The position numbers and the translations under genes are program-made. Below are positions 19,485 to 29,527 of a stretch of 64,000 bases of DNA, in pieces. Origin of the DNA: Aliiroseovarius sp. S1123 (GTDB lineage: Bacteria; Pseudomonadota; Alphaproteobacteria; Rhodobacterales; Rhodobacteraceae). Where the stretch lies: NCBI RefSeq assembly GCF_023015885.1, contig NZ_JALKBE010000002.1, forward strand, positions 434,001 to 498,000, given 5' to 3'. How positions within the stretch are numbered: the stretch's first letter is position 1; each line of letters starts with the position of its first letter. Below the pieces are notes generated by a model. That model was given only the letters and a program-made list of their open reading frames with translations. It was not told the origin of the DNA and did no database searches.

Positions 19485-20624
19485 ATGAAAAACTCGACCC
19501 GTGGTAACGTTGATCCCTTTATCGTCATGGACGTGATGGAAGCCGCCCGCGCGGCCGAGGCCGAGGGCCGCCCCATCATTCATATGGAGGTCGGACAGCC
19601 GTCGACGCCAGCACCGACAGCAGCACGCGCAGCTTTGGCCGACGCAATGGAAAGTGACGCGCTGGGATACACGGTTGCGCTGGGCCTGCCCGCCCTGCGG
19701 GAAGGCATCGCAAAGCTTTATAATGATTGGTATAATCTGGATCTGAACCCCGAGCGCGTCGTGGTCACGCCCGGCAGCTCGGGCGCCTTCATCTTGGCCT
19801 TCACCGCGCTGTTTGACGCGGGCGATAAGGTTGGTCTGGGCGAACCGGGCTACCCGTCGTATCGCCAAATTTTGAAGGCACTGGACCTGACACCGGTTGG
19901 TCTGCCCACCAAGCCTGAAAACCGCCTGCAACCGGTGCCGTCCGACATTCCCGACGGGCTTGCCGGGTTGATCACCGCCTCGCCTGCGAACCCGTCGGGC
20001 ACCATGCTGGACCACGCCGCGTTGGAAGGTCTGATCGACACTTGTCGCGCCAAGAACACCAGCTTCATCGCGGACGAGATCTATCACGGTCTGCAATATG
20101 AAGGCCGCGCCATTTCGGCGCTGGAAGTCTCTGATGACATCTACGTGATCAACAGCTTCTCGAAGTATTTCTCGATGACCGGGTGGCGCGTGGGCTGGAT
20201 GGTCGTGCCCGAGGATCACATCCGCACCGTCGAGCGTTTGGCCCAGAACATGTTCATCTGTCCGCCCCATGCCAGCCAGATCGCAGCCCTTGGGGCCCTG
20301 AACGCCCGTGACGAGCTGGACGCAAACCTTGCCACCTACCGGACCAACCGCCAGCTGATGCTGGACGAGCTGCCAAAGGCAGGCTTCGACAAGATCGCGC
20401 CGCCGGACGGGGCTTTCTATATCTATGCCGATGTCAGCGACCACACCGATGACAGCCGCGCCTTTGCCGCCGAGATCCTCGAGAAAGCCGACATCGCCGT
20501 CACCCCTGGCATGGATTTCGACCCGATCCGAGGCCACCAAACCCTGCGCTTCTCCTATGCCCGTTCAACCGAAGATATTCGCGAGGGGTTGATTCGATTG
20601 AAGCAGTTCATGGAACAGCGCTGA
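19485..20624 (+). CDS. class I/II PLP-dependent aminotransferase
   Basis: This is a 379-residue fold-type I PLP aminotransferase. The Schiff-base lysine is K227 in NSFSKYFSMTGWRVGW. The NPSG motif (SPANPSG) and IADEIYHGL hold the PLP-ring Asn/Asp/Tyr ligands, and the carboxylate-binding arginine lies in LRFSYARS. The substrate is not evident; the family includes aspartate, alanine and aromatic aminotransferases. The start at 19485 has AGAGGCCCAG upstream. It is divergent from the DsbA-like gene, with a 254-bp spacer that includes the palindrome AAGTTAACTT near 19278. Confidence 0.88.
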   Translation: MKNSTRGNVDPFIVMDVMEAARAAEAEGRPIIHMEVGQPSTPAPTAARAALADAMESDALGYTVALGLPALREGIAKLYNDWYNLDLNPERVVVTPGSSGAFILAFTALFDAGDKVGLGEPGYPSYRQILKALDLTPVGLPTKPENRLQPVPSDIPDGLAGLITASPANPSGTMLDHAALEGLIDTCRAKNTSFIADEIYHGLQYEGRAISALEVSDDIYVINSFSKYFSMTGWRVGWMVVPEDHIRTVERLAQNMFICPPHASQIAALGALNARDELDANLATYRTNRQLMLDELPKAGFDKIAPPDGAFYIYADVSDHTDDSRAFAAEILEKADIAVTPGMDFDPIRGHQTLRFSYARSTEDIREGLIRLKQFMEQR

Positions 20625-20954
20625 ACACGGTTTACACGCAAAACGTCGCCAATCTTTCCCCGCCTCAACTTTTGATGCGCACGGCGAAACAACGGTTATC
20701 AACAAACAGTGATTTCCCTCAGGGAAACGCTCAAAATTTGATCGCCTGCCTTGAAATTGTCGCATTCAAAATATTTTAAAGAACCCGTCCTAATCTGAGT
20801 GACGAATTCGGCCCCGCCGCAGGCACTTTCCCTGCTCGTGAAGACGAAATTCGAACGTCCCGCTCTGTTTGGTGGCAGTGATGAGTTTGGCGCAGAGCAC
20901 CGAAAGGTTTCGGTCTAAGCGCTTGGTAACGAGTGAAATTCGGGGGTAAGTTGC
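20625..20954. other. 330-bp intergenic region before the Hint-protein gene
   Basis: No gene is apparent. The stretch is AT-rich around 20700-20790 and holds an odd palindrome TTTCCCT-C-AGGGAAA (20713-20727) without a T-run. Promoter elements for the downstream gene probably lie around 20750-20790, where TTGAAA and TATTTT-like hexamers occur with a short spacer. The downstream ribosome site is GGGGG at 20942-20946. Confidence 0.4.
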
Positions 20955-23168
20955 ATGGCAACTTTGGACAATGCTATTTGGCTGACCGGTACGGGTGGGA
21001 CAGCCGTCGGCGGCACGACCACAATCAACGATGGACCGTATAGTACTGACGTCACAGCGTCCTTCACGGGCAGTTGGGATGCGTCGCAAAGCGGGTATAA
21101 TGTATCCGAGTTCGGCGCGTTCGGGGTCTCGTCGCCCATCACTGCTGACTATGACTTTTCGACCCCGGTCGAGAACCTGTCCTTCACCATTGACCACGTG
21201 AATGACGATGGCGCGTCGACATATGACGACTATTGGACCATCGAAGCCTATGACGCCGACGGCAATCTAATACCGGCCGCCGACGTTATCGCTGGTCTGT
21301 CCGGCGTGGATGACGAACTGATCATCACGAACCCAAATGGGACCGTTTCGATTCAGACCGAGGGCACGAACGCCAACGACATCGACGTCAATCTTGCTGG
21401 ACCGGTCTCGCAGCTTGTTGTGACCTTTGAACCCGGCCCGGATGCACCGCAGACAGGCGGCTCGGGCATTTCTGACCTGACTTTCGATGTCCCCGCCCCG
21501 GATACGGATGGCGACGGCGTGCGGGATGATGTTGACCTTGATATCGACGGCGACGGCATCCTGAACGAAGATGAAGGGGGGGGCGATCAAACACTCACGG
21601 TCACGTTTGATGGCGACGCCTATTCAGGAACCGAAAACACGTGGGAAATCCTCGATGAAAACGGTGTCGTTGTTGCCCAGGGCGACGTCGCCGGGTCAGG
21701 CATTGAGACATGGGATGTCGAGCTTCCGGCGGGCGGCACCTACACGTTTCAAGTGTTGGACAGCTTCGGAGATGGTCTCGGCTGGACCAGCGGAGATTCC
21801 AATACGGACGCTGGGTATTCGCTATCGATTGGCGGCGAGGTTGTCCTCGATAGCAACGGCGATCCGATCAGCAGCAGCAGCTATGAAGATTTCGGGGATG
21901 AAGCGTCTCATACTTTCGTACTTCCCGCCCCGCCCGATACTGACGGCGACGGAATCGCTGACTATCTCGACCTCGACAGCGACGGCGACGGCGACGGCAT
22001 TGCCGATAATACCGAGGCGCAGACCTCGGACGGGTATGTCGCGCCCACTGGCGTCGACAGTGACGGCGATGGTGTGGATGACGCCTATGATGCGACGCCG
22101 ACAACTGGCGCTGCCGGATCGAACGGGCTGACTGCGGTCGATACAGATGGCGATGGCGTTCTGGATTTCCTTGATCTGGACAGCGACAATGACGGCATTA
22201 CCGACAACGTCGAGGGTCAATCGACCGGAGGCTATGTCGCGCCAACTGGGACAGATACCGATGGCGACGGCATTGACGACGCCTATGACACCACCCCCAC
22301 CACCGGCCACGTCGGGTCGAGCGGCCTGACCCCCGAGGACACCGATCTGGATGGCACAGGCGGCTATCGGGATACGGACAGTGACAATGACGGCCTGACC
22401 GACGTGGAAGAAGCCGGTCATGGTGTGACCCAAACCGCGATCGACGCGTCGGGCGATGCAGATGGTGACGGCATCAAAGATGTGGTCGATGATGTGTTGG
22501 GTTGGGATGTCAATGACGCGGATATTGACGGATCCGGCAATTTCACCTTGCCCGATACGGATGGAGATCTGGGACTTGGCGGCGATCTGGACTATCGCGA
22601 TGTGATTTGCTTTACGACCGGCAGCCTGATTTTGACGGATCGGGGCGAGCGTCCGGTTGAAGAGCTGCGCATCGGTGACATGGTCGTTACACGCGATCAT
22701 GGCATGCAGCCCATTCGCTGGATGAGCCACACCACCACCGCAGGCGTCGGCCGCTTGGCCCCCATCCGCATTCAGGAAGGGGCGTTTGGCAACCACAGCA
22801 CCCTGATCGTCTCTCCGCAACACCGCATGGTGTATGAAGGGCCGCAGGCAAGCCTGTTCTTCGCTGAGCCCGAGGTCATGATCCCGGCGGTACATCTGCT
22901 GCACAGCGGGTGCGCGACGCAGACAGACGTGGACAGCGTGACGTATTTCCACATCATGTTCGACACCCATCAGGTGATCTTCGCCAACGGCGCCGCGACG
23001 GAAAGTTTCCATCCCGGTCATCAGGGTCTGAAGGCTGTTGACGCCGCCGCGCGTGACGAACTGTTCACGCTGTTCCCAGAGCTACGCAGCGAGCCGCGTC
23101 AGTACGGCGATACGGCCCGCATGGTTCTGAAAAAGCACGAGGCCCGCGTTTTGGATCTGACACGCTAA
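20955..23168 (+). CDS. large Hint-domain protein with thrombospondin-3-like Asp repeats
   Basis: This 737-residue acidic protein has four visible parts. Residues 1-180 look like a beta-sandwich of unknown family. About 185-205 and 325-530 carry many DxDGDGxxD motifs (DTDGDGVRDD, DTDGDGIADY, DSDNDGITDN), which bind calcium in thrombospondin type 3/TSP3-like repeats. About 210-325 form another beta domain with LDSFGDGLGWTSGD. The C-terminal Hint_2 domain starts at C552 in VICFTTGSLILTDRGERPVEEL and has SPQHRM and the FDTHQVIFANG block. Hint domains are the self-processing fold of inteins and hedgehog proteins. No Sec signal is present, so type I export is a guess. Partner and substrate are unknown. 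Confidence 0.88.
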   Translation: MATLDNAIWLTGTGGTAVGGTTTINDGPYSTDVTASFTGSWDASQSGYNVSEFGAFGVSSPITADYDFSTPVENLSFTIDHVNDDGASTYDDYWTIEAYDADGNLIPAADVIAGLSGVDDELIITNPNGTVSIQTEGTNANDIDVNLAGPVSQLVVTFEPGPDAPQTGGSGISDLTFDVPAPDTDGDGVRDDVDLDIDGDGILNEDEGGGDQTLTVTFDGDAYSGTENTWEILDENGVVVAQGDVAGSGIETWDVELPAGGTYTFQVLDSFGDGLGWTSGDSNTDAGYSLSIGGEVVLDSNGDPISSSSYEDFGDEASHTFVLPAPPDTDGDGIADYLDLDSDGDGDGIADNTEAQTSDGYVAPTGVDSDGDGVDDAYDATPTTGAAGSNGLTAVDTDGDGVLDFLDLDSDNDGITDNVEGQSTGGYVAPTGTDTDGDGIDDAYDTTPTTGHVGSSGLTPEDTDLDGTGGYRDTDSDNDGLTDVEEAGHGVTQTAIDASGDADGDGIKDVVDDVLGWDVNDADIDGSGNFTLPDTDGDLGLGGDLDYRDVICFTTGSLILTDRGERPVEELRIGDMVVTRDHGMQPIRWMSHTTTAGVGRLAPIRIQEGAFGNHSTLIVSPQHRMVYEGPQASLFFAEPEVMIPAVHLLHSGCATQTDVDSVTYFHIMFDTHQVIFANGAATESFHPGHQGLKAVDAAARDELFTLFPELRSEPRQYGDTARMVLKKHEARVLDLTR

Positions 23169-23188
23169 GCTTCGCCAGATGATCGTTA

Positions 23189-23216
23189 GAAGGGCCCCAC
23201 TTTGCTGGGGCCCTTC
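23189..23216. terminator. hairpin after the Hint-protein gene
   Basis: GAAGGGCCCCA (23189-23199) and TGGGGCCCTTC (23206-23216) form a perfect 11-bp stem with a six-base loop, 20 nt after the stop. No long T-run follows, so termination may be partial. It separates two convergent genes. Confidence 0.65.
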
Positions 23217-23301
23217 GGCGTTCAGAGGATCCCGTAGGCGCGTTGAACCGCGCAGGTACATTTCGATCGCTGCGATCTCGGCAGGTGTCACTGGGAAGTG
23301 G

Positions 23302-24057
23302 TCACGCGGATTTGTCCGCCACCCATGCCCGCACCGCGTCCCCGAACGCCGTGAACAACACGCGCGAGACCGGATCCTCGGCAGCGCGGTATTCCGGGTG
23401 CCATTGCACTGAAAGTGTAAAGCCCGGCGCATCCTTGATTACGATGGCCTCGGGCGTGCCGTCATCGGCATGGCCTTCGATGATCACACGCGGGCCAGAG
23501 GTCTTGATCCCCTGCCCGTGCAACGTGTTGGTCCGCACCGTTTCGCCCAGCAGATCGCAGAACACACCGCCTTTGTCGAAATGTACGTCGTGACGAATGG
23601 CGAATTTTTCTTCAAGCGTCCCATCCGGCGGCATTCGGTGGTTCATCCGCCCTGGAAGCTCGCGAATTTCGGGGTAAAGCGAGCCGCCCATGGCGACGTT
23701 CACCTCTTGAAAGCCGCGGCAAATCCCGAAAAAGGGCTGGCCGCGATCGACGCAGGCGCGGATCAGCGGCAGCGTAATGGCGTCGCGGCAGCGGTCAAAC
23801 TCGCCATGCGCTTCGGTTTCATCTTCGCCGTATTCTTCGGGGTGCACATTCGGCCGACCGCCGGTGAACAGGAACCCGTCGCAGGTTTCAAGCAGCTCAT
23901 CAACAGTGACAAAGCGCGGATCCGTCGGAACGATCAGGGGCAGACAGCCCGAGACCTGTGACACCGCCTCGGAATTCATCGTGCCGCCCGCATGGGTCGG
24001 ATAGTTGTCATTCAACAAATAGGAATTGCCGATGATGCCAACGATAGGGCGTTTCAT
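23302..24057 (-). CDS. class I glutamine amidotransferase-like hydrolase (peptidase C26)
   Basis: This 251-residue cytoplasmic protein belongs to the peptidase C26/PuuD family, which hydrolyses gamma-glutamyl compounds such as gamma-glutamyl-GABA. The nucleophile is C113 in FFGICRGFQEVNV, and the His/Glu pair is H220/E222 in SVQWHPEY. The N-terminal MKRPIVGIIGNSY and the FLFTGGRPNVHPEEYG segment are typical of PuuD-like members rather than of biosynthetic GATases. No puuA, puuB or puuC homologue is adjacent, so the exact substrate is inferred only at family level. Confidence 0.9.
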   Translation of the reverse strand: MKRPIVGIIGNSYLLNDNYPTHAGGTMNSEAVSQVSGCLPLIVPTDPRFVTVDELLETCDGFLFTGGRPNVHPEEYGEDETEAHGEFDRCRDAITLPLIRACVDRGQPFFGICRGFQEVNVAMGGSLYPEIRELPGRMNHRMPPDGTLEEKFAIRHDVHFDKGGVFCDLLGETVRTNTLHGQGIKTSGPRVIIEGHADDGTPEAIVIKDAPGFTLSVQWHPEYRAAEDPVSRVLFTAFGDAVRAWVADKSA

Positions 24058-24163
24058 GTCTGCTCCGACGCTTGTGATGTATTCATTTCCCGGAACGTAA
24101 AACAGCGCAAAGGGAAGTTCAAACCCCTTGCGCTGTCTCTTAACTGTCTGTGATCACGGGTGA

Positions 24164-24592
24164 TCAGCCGTCTGCGGTCAACCCAACGGACTTGATCCCG
24201 ACCGATCCAGCTTCAAGGTCGTTTTCCGAGGTGTCGCCGGTGACCCCAACAGCGCCGATCACTTCGCCTGAATCATTGCGCACCAGAATGCCACCCGGCA
24301 CGGGTATCAGCTTGCCTTCGTAGGCAGCGCCGGCGGCTGCGATGAAATAGGCTTGAGCCTCGGCGCGGTCGCGTTGTGCGGTGCCCCCGATCCCCAGCAT
24401 GACCGAGCCATAGGCCTTACCACGCGCGATATCGAACCGGCCCGGAGGCGCCCCGTCCGCGCGCTCGAAGGCCAGCACATGACCGCCAGCGTCAACGACG
24501 ACCACAGACAGCGGCTTCATGCCCTTTTCGCGGCCATAGGCCATCGTGTCGTGAATGATGACGCGGGCTGCGTCCAAAGTGATCCTGTTCAT
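24164..24592 (-). CDS. glcG: GlcG/HbpS family protein
   Basis: This 142-residue protein belongs to the GlcG/HbpS (DUF336) family; some members bind heme or cobalamin, and glcG occurs in glycolate operons. The sequence has KPLSVVVVDAGGHVLAFER and PGGILVRNDSGEVIGAVGVTG, the two conserved blocks of the family. I placed the start at 24592 (MNRITLD), preceded by GAGGGAAG. It lies 8 nt downstream of glcB, which matches the glcB-glcG association in E. coli and supports a link to glycolate/glyoxylate metabolism. Its molecular function is unproven. Confidence 0.85.
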   Translation of the reverse strand: MNRITLDAARVIIHDTMAYGREKGMKPLSVVVVDAGGHVLAFERADGAPPGRFDIARGKAYGSVMLGIGGTAQRDRAEAQAYFIAAAGAAYEGKLIPVPGGILVRNDSGEVIGAVGVTGDTSENDLEAGSVGIKSVGLTADG

Positions 24593-24600
24593 TTCTTCCC

Positions 24601-26703
24601 TCAAGCCTCTGCTTTCTTTTCCAAGCGACGTGCGTGCAGCACAGGCTCAGTATAACCGGACGGCTGCACACGGCCCTTGAACACAAGGTCGCAGGCGGCA
24701 TGAAATGCAACGCCATCGAAGCCCGGAGCCATCGGTTGATAGCTTGGATCGTCCGCGTTCTGCGCATCGACCTTCACGGCCATCTTACGCAGAGCGGCCA
24801 TGACCTCGTCTTCCGAGACCACACCATGGTGCAGCCAGTTCGCCAGCGCCTGAGAAGAAATCCGGCAGGTCGCGCGATCCTCCATCAGGCCAACGTCGTG
24901 AATGTCGGGCACTTTCGAACAACCAACGCCCGCATCCACCCAGCGCACCACATAGCCCAGAATGCCCTGGGCGTTGTTTTCGATCTCTTCGCGGATCTCG
25001 TCCTCGGACCAGTTCACGCCCGCAGCGACCGGGATCGTCAGCAGGTCTTCCAAGGTGCCGCGGGCGCCGCCTTCGAGCAGTTCTTCCTGACGCGCCAGCA
25101 CGTCCACTTGGTGATAATGCGTGGCGTGCAGGGTCGCGGCGGTGGGGCTAGGAACCCATGCGCAGTTTGCACCCGACATCGGGTGACCGATCTTCTGATC
25201 CAGCATATCCGCCATCCGGTCCGGCGCGGCCCACATGCCTTTGCCGATCTGTGCCCGGCCCTTCAGGCCACACGCCAGACCGATATCCACGTTGCGATCC
25301 TCGTACGAGGCAATCCACGCGGCGTTTTTCATCTCGCCCTTACGGATCATCGGCCCTGCTTCCATCGAGGTGTGAATTTCATCCCCGGTGCGGTCAAGAA
25401 AACCTGTATTGATGAAGGCCACGCGATGTTTGGCGGCGCGGATGCATTCCTTCAGGTTGACTGAGGTGCGGCGTTCTTCATCCATGATGCCCAGCTTCAC
25501 GGTGTGACGCGGCAGGCCCAACATCTCTTCAACCCGGTCAAAGATCTCGTCCGCGAAGGCGACCTCTTCCGGGCCGTGCATCTTGGGCTTCACAACGTAG
25601 ACCGATCCGGTGACCGAGTTTCCGCTCTCGCGCTTCAGATCGTGCATGGCACAGAGCGTCGTAACCACGGCGTCCATCAGCCCCTCGGGCACTTCCGACC
25701 CATCGGGCAGCAGGATCGCCGGGTTGGTCATCAGGTGCCCCACATTGCGCACCAGCATCAGGGCGCGGCCCTTCAACGTCACCTCGCCATCGGGGCCGTC
25801 AAAACTCAGGTCATCATTCAGCTTCCGCTCGAACATCTTGCCGCCCTTGCTGACCTCTTCGGTCAGCGACCCGTCCATCAGCCCCAACCAGTTGCTATAA
25901 GCCAACACCTTGTCGTCAGCATCCACGGCAGCGACACTGTCTTCGCAATCCATGATCGCGGACATGGCGCTTTCCAGCCGAACGTCAGACAGGCCCAGCG
26001 GATCTGCCGCACCGATTTCAGTGGTGTCATCGAACTCAAGAACGATCTTCAAGCCATTGTTTTCATAAAAGAACAGCTTATCCCGACTACCAAGGAACTG
26101 GCCCGGATTGGCCAAGGCGGGCGGTGTGTTTCCGATGCGCATGGCCTCGGCCCAGCTGCCATCTGCCAGCGGCAACACGCCATCCAGAAAGCTTTTGGCC
26201 GCTGCGATCACACGTGCACCACGGGCCGGGTTATAACCTTTCCCTTCGGGCAGATCACCCAACGCATCGGTGCCATAGAGCGCGTCGTAAAGGCTGCCCC
26301 AACGGGCATTCGCCGCGTTCAGCGCATAGCGCGCATTCATAATCGGCACCACAAGCTGCGGACCGGGGATCAAGGCAATCTCGGGGTCGGTGTTTTCGGT
26401 CTCGATCGAGAAATCCGGACCTTCCGGCACCAAATACCCGATCTCTTCCAGAAAGGCACGATAAGCAGCGGCATCGTGGGGCTGGCCTGCGCGGGCCTTG
26501 TGCCAGTCATCCAACTGGCGCTGGAGCTGCGCGCGTTTTTCAAGCAGAGCGCGATTTTTCGGGGCCAGATCGGTCAGGATCTGCGCAAAGCCCTTCCAGA
26601 AATCGTCATAACGCAGCGCCGTTCCTGCCAGCGCGCGTGTTTCCAGAAAACGGCCCAGTTCACGATGAACCTGAAGCCCTGCCCGTTCGATATAGTCGCT
26701 CAT
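24601..26703 (-). CDS. glcB: malate synthase G
   Basis: Malate synthase G condenses glyoxylate with acetyl-CoA to malate in the cytoplasm. The 700-residue monomeric form is recognised by its length and blocks such as [18 protein letters not shown] and [19 protein letters not shown]. It also has the [17 protein letters not shown] segment with the acid residues that bind Mg and glyoxylate. I placed the start at 26703 ([17 protein letters not shown]), preceded by GAAGGG. Upstream in-frame codons lack family similarity. glcG follows directly. A dyad GTTTC-N6-GAAAC 39 nt upstream may be an operator. Isocitrate lyase is not in the window. Confidence 0.96.
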   Translation of the reverse strand: MSDYIERAGLQVHRELGRFLETRALAGTALRYDDFWKGFAQILTDLAPKNRALLEKRAQLQRQLDDWHKARAGQPHDAAAYRAFLEEIGYLVPEGPDFSIETENTDPEIALIPGPQLVVPIMNARYALNAANARWGSLYDALYGTDALGDLPEGKGYNPARGARVIAAAKSFLDGVLPLADGSWAEAMRIGNTPPALANPGQFLGSRDKLFFYENNGLKIVLEFDDTTEIGAADPLGLSDVRLESAMSAIMDCEDSVAAVDADDKVLAYSNWLGLMDGSLTEEVSKGGKMFERKLNDDLSFDGPDGEVTLKGRALMLVRNVGHLMTNPAILLPDGSEVPEGLMDAVVTTLCAMHDLKRESGNSVTGSVYVVKPKMHGPEEVAFADEIFDRVEEMLGLPRHTVKLGIMDEERRTSVNLKECIRAAKHRVAFINTGFLDRTGDEIHTSMEAGPMIRKGEMKNAAWIASYEDRNVDIGLACGLKGRAQIGKGMWAAPDRMADMLDQKIGHPMSGANCAWVPSPTAATLHATHYHQVDVLARQEELLEGGARGTLEDLLTIPVAAGVNWSEDEIREEIENNAQGILGYVVRWVDAGVGCSKVPDIHDVGLMEDRATCRISSQALANWLHHGVVSEDEVMAALRKMAVKVDAQNADDPSYQPMAPGFDGVAFHAACDLVFKGRVQPSGYTEPVLHARRLEKKAEA

Positions 26704-26741
26704 GTTGAAACCCTTCGTATACCTCTGCATGCATCCGTAGA

Positions 26742-26757
26742 GTTTCCGATACGAAAC
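26742..26757. promoter_or_regulatory. candidate operator upstream of glcB
   Basis: GTTTC (26742-26746) and GAAAC (26753-26757) flank CGATAC, giving a 16-bp dyad whose minus-strand reading is GTTTCGTATCGGAAAC. It lies 39 bp upstream of the glcB start in the divergent glcB/pepN spacer. The form resembles sites used by IclR- or GntR-type regulators, but no such gene is nearby, so the factor is unknown. Confidence 0.4.
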
Positions 26758-26896
26758 CGATGCGCAAGTGGGTTTATTTTGACCTCGGTTAAGCAAAGCT
26801 TGACTGAGGCCTGACCGGCTGACGTCTGGACGGGCTTGCAGCCCTGCTGCCACGCGCCTAGATTTCGGGTCTGGACTCATGCCCGAAGGATTTCTG

Positions 26897-29449
26897 ATGA
26901 AAGACGCAAGCCCCCAACCGATCTATCTGGCCGACTATACGCCCCCTGCTTACCTGATCGACGGGGTCGAACTGGCGTTTCACCTGCACCCCACTGCAAC
27001 GCGGGTGGTGTCGACAATCCGGTTCAGGCCGAACCCGGACGCGGCTTCCAAGGAGTTTTTCCTCCATGGCGAAGGGCTTACCCTGATCCGCGCCGCGATT
27101 GACGGCACCGATATCACGCCCGACCTAGTCGAAGGCGGCTTGAAAGCAGACGTGCCTGACGCGCCCTTTATCTGGGAAGCCGAGGTCGAAATCAGCCCCG
27201 AAAACAACACCGCTTTGGAAGGGCTTTACATGTCGAACGGCATGTATTGCACCCAATGCGAGGCCGAGGGCTTCCGCCGCATCACATACTACCCCGACCG
27301 GCCCGACGTGATGGCCCCCTTCAAGGTGCGCATTGAAGGCAGCGAACCCGTGATGTTGTCCAACGGCAACCCGGTCGCGTCTGGCGATGGCTGGGCTGAA
27401 TGGGATGATCCGTGGCCCAAGCCCGCCTATCTGTTCGCGCTGGTCGCGGGGGATCTGGTGGCCCGCGATGACAGTTTCACCACTATGTCCGGCAAGGACG
27501 TGGACCTGAAACTCTGGGTCCGCCCGGGTGACGAGGGCAAGACCGCATTTGGGATGCAGGCGCTGAAGGACTCGATGAAATGGGATGAAGAGGTTTACGG
27601 GCGCGAATACGACCTCGACATCTTCCAGATCGTTGCCGTGTCAGATTTCAACATGGGCGCGATGGAGAACAAGGGGCTGAACATCTTCAACACCTCAGCG
27701 GTTCTGGCCAGCCCCGAGACGTCGACGGACGCAAATTTCGAGCGGATCGAGGCGATCATTGCGCATGAGTATTTCCACAACTGGACCGGCAACCGCATCA
27801 CCTGCCGCGACTGGTTCCAGCTGAGCCTGAAGGAAGGGCTGACCGTGTTCCGCGATCAGCAATTCTCGGGTGATATGCGGTCGGAAGCGGTGTGCCGGAT
27901 CAACGATGTATCAGCTTTGCGCGGACGACAGTTCCGCGAAGACAATGGCCCGCTGGCGCACCAAGTGCAGCCTGACAGCTTTGTCGAAATCAACAATTTC
28001 TACACGGCCACGATCTATGAAAAAGGGGCCGAGCTGATCCGTATGTTGCGGGTTCTGGTGGGCGATGACGCCTATGACAAAGCGCTGGATCTGTATTTCA
28101 CCCGCCACGATGGCGAGGCCGCGACGATTGAGGATTGGGTGAAGGTCTTCGAAAACAGCACCGGGCGCGATCTGACGCAGTTCCGCCGCTGGTACAAACA
28201 GGCCGGCACGCCGCGCGTCGCCGTGTCGGAAGACTGGGCCGACGGCACTTATACGCTGACCTTCAAGCAATCAACGCCGCCGACCCCCGGTCAGGACGAG
28301 AAACTGCCGCAGCACATCCCTCTTGCCGTGGGCCTGCTGGGTCCGAATGGCGACGAGGTACAGCCGGCGCAGATCCTTGAAATGACCGAGGCAGAGCAGA
28401 GCTTTACCTTCGAAGGGCTGGCGGCAAAGCCCGTCCCCTCTATCCTGCGCCACTTCTCGGCCCCGGTGATTTTGGAGCGTGAAATCTCGGCCCAGGAACG
28501 CGCCTTCCTGCTGGCCCATGACACCGACCCGTTCAACAAGTGGGAAGCGGGTCGGACACTGGCCCGGGACGTGTTGATCGCACTGATCACTGGCGAGGAC
28601 GCCCCGCTGGATGACTATCTACATGCCATCGCGGTGATGTTGCGTGACGACAGCCTTGATCCCGCCTTCCGTGCGCTGACCCTTGGCCTACCCGGTCAGG
28701 ACGATCTGGCGCAGACCTTGTATGACGCGGGCGTCACCTCCGATCCGATGAAAATCTACCGCGCCAAGCAGACGTTGTGGCAGGCGATGGCAGAGCATCT
28801 GCAGGATTTGTTGCCGCGTCTGATGGCGGAAATGGAGGTGACCGAGCCGTTCCAACCGAATGCCGAGCAAGCGGGCAAACGCGCGCTGGGGCTGAGCCTG
28901 ATGAACCTTCTGAACCGTCTGGATGGCGGCGCAGCGGCGCAGGCGCTTTATGGCCGAGCCGACAACATGACGCTTCGCTTGGGCGCGCTGGGGCTTTTGT
29001 TGCAGGCCCAGAAAGGCGATGCGGCGCTGGCAGATTTCCGGGCGCAGTTCGAAGCGGACGAGCTGGTCATGGACAAGTGGTTCGCCATGCAGGTGACCCA
29101 TTCCGCACCAGAAGACACGGTGGATGTTGTCGCCAAACTGACCGAAGACAGCGCCTTCAACTGGAAAAACCCGAACCGTTTCCGCGCGGTGTTTGGCGCG
29201 TTCATCATGAACCCGGCGGGCTTCCACAACGCGTCTGGCGAGGGATACAAGCTATTTGCCGATTGGCTGATCAAGCTGGACCCGGTGAACCCGCAAATCA
29301 CGGCCCGTATGTCGTCAGGGTTTGAGACATGGCGGCGGTACGATGCGGATCGTCAGGCGATGATGAAAGCCCAGATCGAGCGGGTGCTGGCGACGGACGG
29401 CCTGAGCCGTGACAGTCAGGAAATGCTGGGGCGCATTCTGAACGGATAA
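26897..29449 (+). CDS. pepN: aminopeptidase N (M1 family)
   Basis: PepN is a cytoplasmic zinc aminopeptidase that removes N-terminal residues from peptides in protein turnover. The 850-residue protein starts at 26897 ([20 protein letters not shown]), preceded by GAAGGA. It contains the substrate-anchoring [11 protein letters not shown] and the zinc site H290-E-Y-F-H294 with the third ligand E313 ([13 protein letters not shown]). The DUF3458 Ig-like and C-terminal ARM-like domains of the E. coli-type PepN fit the length. It is monocistronic, closed by a strong terminator. Confidence 0.96.
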   Translation: MKDASPQPIYLADYTPPAYLIDGVELAFHLHPTATRVVSTIRFRPNPDAASKEFFLHGEGLTLIRAAIDGTDITPDLVEGGLKADVPDAPFIWEAEVEISPENNTALEGLYMSNGMYCTQCEAEGFRRITYYPDRPDVMAPFKVRIEGSEPVMLSNGNPVASGDGWAEWDDPWPKPAYLFALVAGDLVARDDSFTTMSGKDVDLKLWVRPGDEGKTAFGMQALKDSMKWDEEVYGREYDLDIFQIVAVSDFNMGAMENKGLNIFNTSAVLASPETSTDANFERIEAIIAHEYFHNWTGNRITCRDWFQLSLKEGLTVFRDQQFSGDMRSEAVCRINDVSALRGRQFREDNGPLAHQVQPDSFVEINNFYTATIYEKGAELIRMLRVLVGDDAYDKALDLYFTRHDGEAATIEDWVKVFENSTGRDLTQFRRWYKQAGTPRVAVSEDWADGTYTLTFKQSTPPTPGQDEKLPQHIPLAVGLLGPNGDEVQPAQILEMTEAEQSFTFEGLAAKPVPSILRHFSAPVILEREISAQERAFLLAHDTDPFNKWEAGRTLARDVLIALITGEDAPLDDYLHAIAVMLRDDSLDPAFRALTLGLPGQDDLAQTLYDAGVTSDPMKIYRAKQTLWQAMAEHLQDLLPRLMAEMEVTEPFQPNAEQAGKRALGLSLMNLLNRLDGGAAAQALYGRADNMTLRLGALGLLLQAQKGDAALADFRAQFEADELVMDKWFAMQVTHSAPEDTVDVVAKLTEDSAFNWKNPNRFRAVFGAFIMNPAGFHNASGEGYKLFADWLIKLDPVNPQITARMSSGFETWRRYDADRQAMMKAQIERVLATDGLSRDSQEMLGRILNG

Positions 29450-29452
29450 GCC

Positions 29453-29486
29453 AAAAGGGCGGGAAGAACTTCCGCCCTTTTCTTTT
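29453..29486 (+). terminator. rho-independent terminator of pepN
   Basis: AAAAGGGCGG (29453-29462) pairs with CCGCCCTTTT (29472-29481) across a nine-base loop and continues into T-rich sequence (CTTTT). It lies 3 nt after the pepN stop and between convergent genes. Confidence 0.88.
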
Positions 29487-29527
29487 CAAGCGGCCCTAGG
29501 ACCAATCTAGGGAGCATTCGAATTGGC

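Noticed and set aside
20713-20727. Palindrome TTTCCCT-C-AGGGAAA as a terminator of the aminotransferase gene
   Set aside because: It lacks a T-run and lies about 90 bp past the stop; it is too short to call.
21822-23021. A 399-residue minus-strand frame opposite the Hint-domain gene
   Set aside because: It is the antisense reading of the repetitive Asp/Gly codons; the pattern is explained by the plus-strand protein.
23220-23300. A short coding-like peptide downstream of the peptidase C26 gene (TPAEIAAIEMYLRGSTRL...)
   Set aside because: It could be a degraded tail or a small gene, but there is no clear start or ribosome site and it runs into the hairpin. Conservation would need to be tested.
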